A DNA stretch of 7,700 bases from Saccharospirillum sp040881935 (GTDB taxonomy: Bacteria; Pseudomonadota; Gammaproteobacteria; Pseudomonadales; Natronospirillaceae), in assembly GCF_040881935.1 (NCBI RefSeq), contig NZ_JBBECH010000007.1:1-7700 (forward strand), written 5' to 3'. The notes beneath the pieces were generated by a model. That model was given only the letters and a program-made list of their open reading frames with translations. It was not told the DNA's origin and made no database searches. A program made the translations under genes and the position numbers. Below are positions 1 through 5,244 of the stretch, piece after piece. Every line of letters begins with the position of its first letter. Position 1 is the first letter of the stretch.

Positions 1-21
1 TAAAACGCCGGGAGCGTTTTA
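1..21. terminator. Possible bidirectional terminator hairpin at the window edge
   Basis: TAAAACGC (1-8) and GCGTTTTA (14-21) are perfect inverted repeats around the 5-base loop CGGGA. The A-tract on one side and T-tract on the other give the symmetric form common in bidirectional intrinsic terminators. It could end minus-strand transcription from the acylase gene and also plus-strand transcription from a gene left of the window. Only three pairs are G-C, the U-tract lies inside the stem, and it is about 150 bases past the acylase stop codon, so terminator function is inferred rather than shown. Confidence 0.4.
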
Positions 22-37
22 GCATGAGCGCAGCGAT

Positions 38-81
38 ACCGCAGGATATGAATCCCATGGATGGGATTCATATCCTGCGGT
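38..81. repeat. Perfect long inverted repeat (20-bp stem, 4-base loop)
   Basis: Bases 38-57 are the exact reverse complement of 62-81, with the four-base loop TGGA (58-61). The stem begins ACCGCAGGATATG and has no mismatch, and the centre contains CCATGG (55-60). It has no T-tract on either side, so it does not look like a standard intrinsic terminator, although such a stable hairpin could block RNA decay or polymerase. It lies between the 3' end of the acylase gene and the window edge and overlaps no supported gene. It may be one copy of a dispersed intergenic palindrome (REP-like or other), which cannot be tested from one window. The structure itself is certain; its role is unknown. Confidence 0.9.
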
Positions 82-111
82 CTAGGCTCCATGGAAGGAT
101 TTACGCCGACC

Positions 112-136
112 CCAGACAGGCACACCCGACGTCTGG
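112..136. repeat. Short dyad downstream of the acylase gene
   Basis: CCAGAC (112-117) pairs with GTCTGG (131-136) across a 13-base loop. It is one of three inverted repeats packed into the first 140 bases. A 6-bp stem with this loop size is weak alone and could occur by chance; it is listed because of its position in the cluster, 36 bases past the acylase stop codon. Confidence 0.35.
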
Positions 137-171
137 CACGAACTCATGCCAAAAAACTTAGCATAACCTCC

Positions 172-2577
172 TTACATCGGTTCCAGTGTCATGCGCCATT
201 GGGTTGGTCCGGGCATAAACCGGCTCGGGCGTCCTTCTACCCAGTCGCGATGCCCCCGGTCGTAATAGGGTGACATTGGGTGGCCGCTTTGGCCTACCGG
301 CATGTGAAAAATCCCGTTTTCTTCCTGGCCCGGTGCGACCACCATGCGCTCGGAAGCGCCATTGTCAGTGCGTTGCACCCTCGGCATGTAGGTATCACCG
401 TCCATTGGTTCTTCGGGCATGTCGAGCCAGCGTGACAGCAGCGGCACCGCATCACTCAGGGGGTGTCGAATCGACAGGGTGTTGGCCTTGCCCCAGGTCT
501 GGTCGGCCAGAGGCTCACCATCGGCGGTCATGACCTGCAGGGTTTCATCGACCATCGACAGCATGAAATCATCCCAGGTGTCATAGCCGAGCGGCAGATG
601 CTGCTCCGGCTGCTGAGTCACCAGTGCCCACACCGGGTATTCCAGGAAATTATCCACACGCTCCGGCCAGAACTCGTTACTGGCGCTGTCGAGCTGGCGA
701 TAAACCGCACCCACGGTGCGATTGATAATGCGTTCGCGGAACCGTTTTACCGCCAGGTAGCCTACCGATGTCTTACTGGCACGACCTTCCCACTGACCCA
801 CATACTCAGCCAGCCCGGCACGCTCAGCGGCTCCCGGGCTTTCATCGTTCTCAAGCACCGCGAGCATCAGGCGTTGCCAGCGCTGCAGGAAGAGTGCCCG
901 GTCGTCCAGCGCGATATCCAGAAAATCCTGCTCGGTGAATTGTTCCTGCGCAAAAAGCCCTTTCTCGATTTGTTGCTGGCGCGCGCCCAGGGCGTAATCG
1001 CTTCGGCCGACCAGATCCAGCAACTCATCCGACACAATACGGGCATTGGCGGTCCAGATGCGGTCATCGGCCGGGTTAACAATCTGTGGGAACTCAGCCG
1101 GGCTCAGGTAGCCGTTCCAGCCCAGTTCACCAGACGACCAATCGGCCGGTTCGGTGGGTGAAATGCCTGCCTCGGTAAAGCCGAAGCGACGGGGCAGACG
1201 GCCCATAACCGTCCAGGCCTGATTACCCCGTACATCAACAACGTTAAGGTTCTGACCGGGAATGCCCGACGTTGCAGCGATGGTCAGAGCATCATAGACC
1301 GTATTGGCGGTTTCCATTCGGGTCAGATCCAGGTTGGCGCCTTCAGGGTCGTGAGCAACCCAGCGCATTGCCAGTACCCTGCCAAAATGGTCATAACCAA
1401 TCACCGGGCCCCAGCGCGTGGACTTCACCGCCACCGTAACCGGTTCAGCGCCTTTGACTTGAACAACTTCATTGTCAACGATGAAAGGCTGCCAGCCCTC
1501 CGGCGTCAGATACTCTGTTTCCTCAGCATTGGTTTGCAGAATGATGGTGTCGTGAAAGTCGCCGTTCGAATTGGTGAAGCCCCAGGCAACCTGCTCATTG
1601 GAGCCCACCACTATGGCCGGTGCGCCCGGCAGAGTAGCACCGGTGATGCGCCGGTCTGCCCCGGCAACGGTCCAACTGGCCCGGTACCAGATGTTGGGTA
1701 CACTCAAGCCCAGGTGCATATCATCCGCCACCATGCCCGCCTCATAATCGGTCAGATCGCCGGATACAGACCAGTTATTGGAGCCGAGCTCAACCGTATC
1801 CTTGTAGTGCCAGAGCTCATGGCCGTTAACGGCCGCAAGGTCCCGTGGGGCCTGTAATTCAGCCAGAGGCTGTTCGGGAAAGAACGGTTCCCACTGGTAC
1901 GCCTCACCGTGAACAGGCGAGTCCCACTCTCCACCCACCGGCGTCAGAAAATTGAACCAGTCGGTCGGTAGCAAGTCTTCCATCACCGCCAGAGAGCGTT
2001 CGCGTTCATTCCACTGCGGCTGCAGGTCGAGGTACATGCTGTACAGCGTTAGCATGCTGTCGGCCGGTTGCCAGTTATGGGGTTTGGTTTGCAACAAACG
2101 GTATTCGAAGGGCGGGCTGTCGAGGGCGGCCAGGCCCGCGTTCACGCCGGCGGTATAGGCCTTCAAGCGCAGTATTTCCGGGCGCTTCAGCGCAGTGACG
2201 GCTCTTTCGGCGCGTTGACGAAACTGGTGAACACGAATGCTTTGATCGTAATTCAGCGCCGCCTCACCCACCAATTCAGACAGCTCACCTGCAGAATTGC
2301 GGCGCAGCAGATCCATCTGGAAAAAGCGTTCCTGAGCGTGCAGCACGCCCAACGCATAGGCGCTGTCGGGCCGGTTCTGGGCATAAATGGTCGGAATGCC
2401 CTGAGCGTCGCGTTCAATGCGGACTTCGGCATTCAGGCCGGGCATCGGGTGAGTACCCTCAAGCGGCGCCAGGCTGCCATTCAGTTGCCACCAGAGCCAG
2501 GCAATACCGCCTGCCACCAGGATCAGCAACAGTAAAATGGTTCTGAAAATCCATCGAATAGGGCGCGATACGGCCAT
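172..2577 (-). CDS. Penicillin acylase family protein (peptidase S45, Ntn-hydrolase), membrane-anchored
   Basis: This 801-residue protein has the single-precursor layout of the family: alpha chain, spacer, beta chain. A positively charged N-terminus (residues 1-13) leads into a hydrophobic stretch at about 14-30, a signal anchor or uncleaved signal peptide that would put the enzyme in or facing the periplasm. The alpha-chain signature V-R-I-E-R-D-A-Q-G-I-P is at about 52-62, followed by A-L-G-V-L-H-A-Q-E-R near 75-84. The motif G-S-N-N-W at 265-269 marks the autocatalytic cleavage site; Ser266 would become the beta-chain N-terminus and nucleophile. W-G-F-T-N with downstream acidic residues follows at 332-343. 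Asn511 in W-T-A-N is the likely oxyanion-hole residue, and the C-terminal G-Q-S-G-H-P motif is present. Members hydrolyse amides such as beta-lactam side chains or acyl-homoserine lactones; the substrate here cannot be told from sequence. The ATG is supported by AAAGGAAA (2583-2590, minus strand), with its AGGA core 7 bases before the start. No frameshift or missing motif was seen. Confidence 0.93.
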   Translation of the reverse strand: MAVSRPIRWIFRTILLLLILVAGGIAWLWWQLNGSLAPLEGTHPMPGLNAEVRIERDAQGIPTIYAQNRPDSAYALGVLHAQERFFQMDLLRRNSAGELSELVGEAALNYDQSIRVHQFRQRAERAVTALKRPEILRLKAYTAGVNAGLAALDSPPFEYRLLQTKPHNWQPADSMLTLYSMYLDLQPQWNERERSLAVMEDLLPTDWFNFLTPVGGEWDSPVHGEAYQWEPFFPEQPLAELQAPRDLAAVNGHELWHYKDTVELGSNNWSVSGDLTDYEAGMVADDMHLGLSVPNIWYRASWTVAGADRRITGATLPGAPAIVVGSNEQVAWGFTNSNGDFHDTIILQTNAEETEYLTPEGWQPFIVDNEVVQVKGAEPVTVAVKSTRWGPVIGYDHFGRVLAMRWVAHDPEGANLDLTRMETANTVYDALTIAATSGIPGQNLNVVDVRGNQAWTVMGRLPRRFGFTEAGISPTEPADWSSGELGWNGYLSPAEFPQIVNPADDRIWTANARIVSDELLDLVGRSDYALGARQQQIEKGLFAQEQFTEQDFLDIALDDRALFLQRWQRLMLAVLENDESPGAAERAGLAEYVGQWEGRASKTSVGYLAVKRFRERIINRTVGAVYRQLDSASNEFWPERVDNFLEYPVWALVTQQPEQHLPLGYDTWDDFMLSMVDETLQVMTADGEPLADQTWGKANTLSIRHPLSDAVPLLSRWLDMPEEPMDGDTYMPRVQRTDNGASERMVVAPGQEENGIFHMPVGQSGHPMSPYYDRGHRDWVEGRPSRFMPGPTQWRMTLEPM

Positions 2578-2613
2578 GCCTGTTTCCTTTTTGTGGTTAT
2601 TCTTAATTGTTTT

Positions 2614-2643
2614 CTTAAATTGCCAGATCGACCACTAAGTCAA
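2614..2643 (-). promoter_or_regulatory. Candidate sigma70 promoter for the acylase gene
   Basis: Read on the minus strand, TTGACT (2643-2638, 5 of 6 matches to TTGACA) is followed after 18 bases by TTTAAG (2619-2614, 4 of 6 matches to TATAAT), then by AT-rich sequence. Transcription would start near 2605, giving a short leader of about 30 bases with the Shine-Dalgarno sequence. The position relative to the ATG is good, but the call rests on hexamer matching alone. Confidence 0.42.
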
Positions 2644-2753
2644 GTGCCAGCCGCCGGGTCTATGGCACGAAAGATAAAGCGGCCGCTCATGATTTCAGTT
2701 TGCCACAGAAACACGCGACCCCAAAGGCTCCGGCAACAGGTTATGCCGGTCGG

Positions 2754-2781
2754 TTGACAGCTCAGCGGTTTCACCACAAAT
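2754..2781 (+). promoter_or_regulatory. Possible sigma70 promoter for parC
   Basis: A perfect -35 hexamer TTGACA (2754-2759) is followed after 16 bases by ACAAAT (2776-2781), which matches the -10 consensus at only three of six positions. If used, it would give a leader of about 110 bases before the parC ATG. Other -10-like strings nearby, such as CATAAG at 2796-2801, lack a good -35. Low confidence because the -10 is weak. Confidence 0.3.
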
Positions 2782-2901
2782 CCATGCCTGATTGTCATAA
2801 GCGGTTGAAATTGCGACACTTGCGCCTCCGACACCGTTCTGATCCTACTGATCCCGGGGTGCCTCTCTGAACCGGCGGCCCTGTTAAGGCGAACCCATCG
2901 A

Positions 2902-5142
2902 ATGACTGAACAATCCGGCGAATACATCGAACAACTGTCGCTCAGCCAGTTTTCCGAAAAGGCGTATCTGGACTATTCCATGTACGTCATTCTGGATCGG
3001 GCCCTGCCCCACCTGGGCGACGGCCTCAAGCCCGTACAGCGTCGCATCATCTATGCGATGAGTGAATTGGGGCTTAAAAGCACTGCCAAGTACAAAAAAT
3101 CTGCCCGTACCGTGGGCGATGTACTGGGTAAATACCACCCGCACGGTGACAGCGCCTGTTACGAAGCCATGGTGCTGATGGCGCAATCCTTCTCCTACCG
3201 GTACCCGCTGGTCGATGGCCAGGGCAACTGGGGCGCGCCGGACGACCCGAAATCCTTCGCCGCCATGCGCTACACCGAGTCGCGCCTGCACGCTCACGCG
3301 GGCCTGTTGCTCGATGAGCTGGGCCAGGGCACCGTCGACTGGGTACCCAATTTCGATGGAACCATGGACGAACCCTCGGTGCTGCCAGCGCGGTTGCCCC
3401 ACATTCTGCTCAACGGCACCACCGGCATTGCCGTTGGTATGGCTACTGACATACCACCGCACAACATCCGTGAAGTGGCCGCCGCCTGCATTCATATGCT
3501 GGATTCGCCGGATGCCACGCTAGCGGATGTGATGATGCACATCAAAGGTCCGGATTTTCCGACCGGTGGCGAGCTGACCACGCCCACCGCCGACCTGCAG
3601 AAGATCTATGAGTCCGGTCGTGGCACGGTCAAGGTGCGGGCGCGCTATCATGTTGAAGCCGGTGACATTGTGATCACCGAACTTCCCTACCAGGTGTCCG
3701 GCTCCAAAATTCTGGAGCAGATCGCTCACCAGATGCAGGTCAAAAAACTGCCGATGGTGTCTGACCTGCGCGACGAATCCGACCATGAAAACCCGACCCG
3801 TCTGGTGATCGAACCGCGCAGTAACCGGGTCGATGTCGATGCTGTGATGAACCACCTGTTCGCCACCACCGATCTGGAAAAAACCATCCGCATCAACCTG
3901 AACATGATCGGGACCGACGGTCGGCCCCAGGTCAAATCCCTGACTCACATTCTCAGCGAATGGCTGACGTTCAGAACCACAACCGTGCGTCGCCGTCTGC
4001 AGCACCGGCTCGATAAAGTCATCGCCCGGTTGCACATTCTCGATGGTTTGCTGATTGCTTATCTGAGTATCGATGAAGTCATTCACATCATTCGTACCGA
4101 AGATGAACCCAAGCAGGAACTGATGAGTCGCTTCAAACTGAGCGACATTCAGGCTGAAGCCATACTTGAATTGAAGTTACGGCAACTGGCCAAGCTGGAA
4201 GAATTCAAGATTCGCGGCGAACAGGACGAACTGTCAGCCGAACGCGACAAGATCGAAAAAACGCTGGGTTCCACCACACGCATGCGCACCCTGATCAAGA
4301 AAGAAATTCTGGCCGATGCCGACAGCTTCGGTGACGATCGCCGGACTCAGCGAGTGCAGCGTGAAGAGGCGCAGGCGTTCAGTGAAAACGAAGTACTGCC
4401 GTCTGAGCCAGTGACCGTGGTGTTGTCACAAAAGGGCTGGATTCGAGCGGCCAAAGGACACGACATTGACGGTGCCAACCTCAGCTATAAAGCGGGCGAC
4501 GGCTTCGCGTTCAGTGCACCCGGCAAAAGTAATCAGCCTACCGTGCTACTGGATTCGACCGGTCGCTCCTATACGCTGGCGACCCATGCGCTGCCGTCGG
4601 CCAGGGGGCAGGGAGAACCCATATCCGGACGCGTCAGCCCACCTCCAGGGGCTGAGATGCGCGGCCTGCTGATCAATGAGCCAAATCAGCAGTACCTGCT
4701 TGCCTCGGACGCCGGCTACGGCTTTATTGGTCGATTCGACGATATGGTCAGTAAAAACAAAGCCGGCAAGGCGGTGCTGAGCCTGCCGAGGAATGCTCGG
4801 GTACTGGCCCCGGCGGTTGTCCATCAACGCGAGACGGACTATCTGGCTGCGGTCAGTAACGAAGGACGCCTGCTGGTGTTCCCGGTGCGTGATCTGCCGG
4901 AACTGGCCAAAGGCAAGGGCAACAAGATCATCAACATCCCGGCGGCCCGCGCAACGGAGCATGAGGAATACATGATCGGCGCCGTGGTGCTGGGCAGTGA
5001 CGACACCCTGGTCATCCATTCCGGCAAGCGTAAACTGAAACTTAAAGGAGCAGACCTGGAGCACTATTTGGGTGAGCGCGGTCGCCGGGGCAACAAGTTG
5101 CCACGAGGCTTTCAGAGTGTCGCCAGTATTGGAGTTGAATAA
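2902..5142 (+). CDS. parC: DNA topoisomerase IV subunit A (ParC)
   Basis: ParC is the DNA-cutting subunit of the ParC2ParE2 type II topoisomerase, which separates linked daughter chromosomes and relaxes supercoils using ATP hydrolysed by ParE. At 746 residues it is close to E. coli ParC (about 750). The breakage-reunion domain spans roughly residues 15-480: the quinolone-resistance region H-P-H-G-D-S-A-C-Y-E is at 79-88, the catalytic tyrosine is Tyr124 after Arg123 (M-R-Y-T-E-S), and the DNA-intercalating isoleucine is probably Ile176 in T-G-I-A-V-G-M. The C-terminal DNA-binding pinwheel starts near residue 500 (V-T-V-V-L-S-Q-K-G-W) and lacks the Q-R-R-G-G-K-G box, which favours ParC over GyrA. 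Ser84 and Glu88, equivalent to E. coli Ser80 and Glu84, are the usual quinolone-sensitive residues. parE is not in the window. The gene stands alone, divergent from the acylase and closed by a terminator-like hairpin. Confidence 0.97.
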   Translation: MTEQSGEYIEQLSLSQFSEKAYLDYSMYVILDRALPHLGDGLKPVQRRIIYAMSELGLKSTAKYKKSARTVGDVLGKYHPHGDSACYEAMVLMAQSFSYRYPLVDGQGNWGAPDDPKSFAAMRYTESRLHAHAGLLLDELGQGTVDWVPNFDGTMDEPSVLPARLPHILLNGTTGIAVGMATDIPPHNIREVAAACIHMLDSPDATLADVMMHIKGPDFPTGGELTTPTADLQKIYESGRGTVKVRARYHVEAGDIVITELPYQVSGSKILEQIAHQMQVKKLPMVSDLRDESDHENPTRLVIEPRSNRVDVDAVMNHLFATTDLEKTIRINLNMIGTDGRPQVKSLTHILSEWLTFRTTTVRRRLQHRLDKVIARLHILDGLLIAYLSIDEVIHIIRTEDEPKQELMSRFKLSDIQAEAILELKLRQLAKLEEFKIRGEQDELSAERDKIEKTLGSTTRMRTLIKKEILADADSFGDDRRTQRVQREEAQAFSENEVLPSEPVTVVLSQKGWIRAAKGHDIDGANLSYKAGDGFAFSAPGKSNQPTVLLDSTGRSYTLATHALPSARGQGEPISGRVSPPPGAEMRGLLINEPNQQYLLASDAGYGFIGRFDDMVSKNKAGKAVLSLPRNARVLAPAVVHQRETDYLAAVSNEGRLLVFPVRDLPELAKGKGNKIINIPAARATEHEEYMIGAVVLGSDDTLVIHSGKRKLKLKGADLEHYLGERGRRGNKLPRGFQSVASIGVE

Positions 5143-5172
5143 GGCAGCGACCTGCTCCTGTCGCTTGCCTTA
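5140..5172 (+). terminator. Probable intrinsic terminator of parC
   Basis: The hairpin starts in the parC stop codon: TAAGGCA (5140-5146) pairs with TGCCTTA (5166-5172) and GCGAC (5147-5151) with GTCGC (5160-5164), leaving one bulged T (5165) and an 8-base loop. This 12-bp GC-rich stem is followed by the moderately T-rich GTTTCGTCTACTCTT. The tail is interrupted, so termination may be incomplete and some read-through into the phosphorylase gene is possible. Confidence 0.65.
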
Positions 5173-5244
5173 GTTTCGTCTACTCTTCATAGCACGATTC
5201 ACGTAAGCACGTGCCAAGCCAGTGCATTGATCAGGGAAACAGGC

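Larger units (their letters stand above)
2578..2901. other. Divergent intergenic region between the acylase gene and parC
   Basis: These 324 bases separate two divergent genes, and I see no credible gene in them. The acylase-proximal end (2583-2620) is AT-rich and contains that gene's ribosome-binding site and a probable promoter. A possible parC promoter lies near 2754. Two 6-bp dyads are present: GTGCCA/TGGCAC (2644-2649 and 2663-2668) and CCGGCA/TGCCGG (2730-2735 and 2744-2749). CTGATCC is repeated directly at 2839-2845 and 2848-2854. The parC Shine-Dalgarno is probably AAGG at 2886-2889, 12 bases before the ATG, which is rather far. Confidence 0.7.

Noticed and set aside
61..273. 70-codon plus-strand open frame beginning in the large palindrome
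   Set aside because: It overlaps the acylase C-terminus in antisense, starts within the hairpin and has no ribosome-binding site or recognisable product.
463..1161. 232-codon plus-strand open frame inside the acylase gene
   Set aside because: It is antisense to a well-supported gene, has no recognisable motif, and long antisense frames are expected in GC-rich coding DNA.
2633..2649. Sigma54-like TGGCAC element on the minus strand upstream of the acylase gene
   Set aside because: The -24 element TGGCAC is present, but the sequence 5 bases on is TTAGT, lacking the essential GC of the -12 element; the sigma70 reading fits better.
2640..2927. 95-codon minus-strand open frame filling most of the divergent intergenic region
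   Set aside because: It begins inside parC, has no recognisable domain, and would overlap the parC start and both promoter candidates.
2884..3495. 203-codon minus-strand open frame over the start of parC
   Set aside because: It is a shadow of parC with low-complexity composition and no family features; the parC frame carries all catalytic motifs.
5165..5193. Possible phosphorylase promoter, TTGCCT with CATAGC after 17 bases
   Set aside because: The -10 matches only three of six positions and the -35 lies inside the parC terminator stem; too weak to call.
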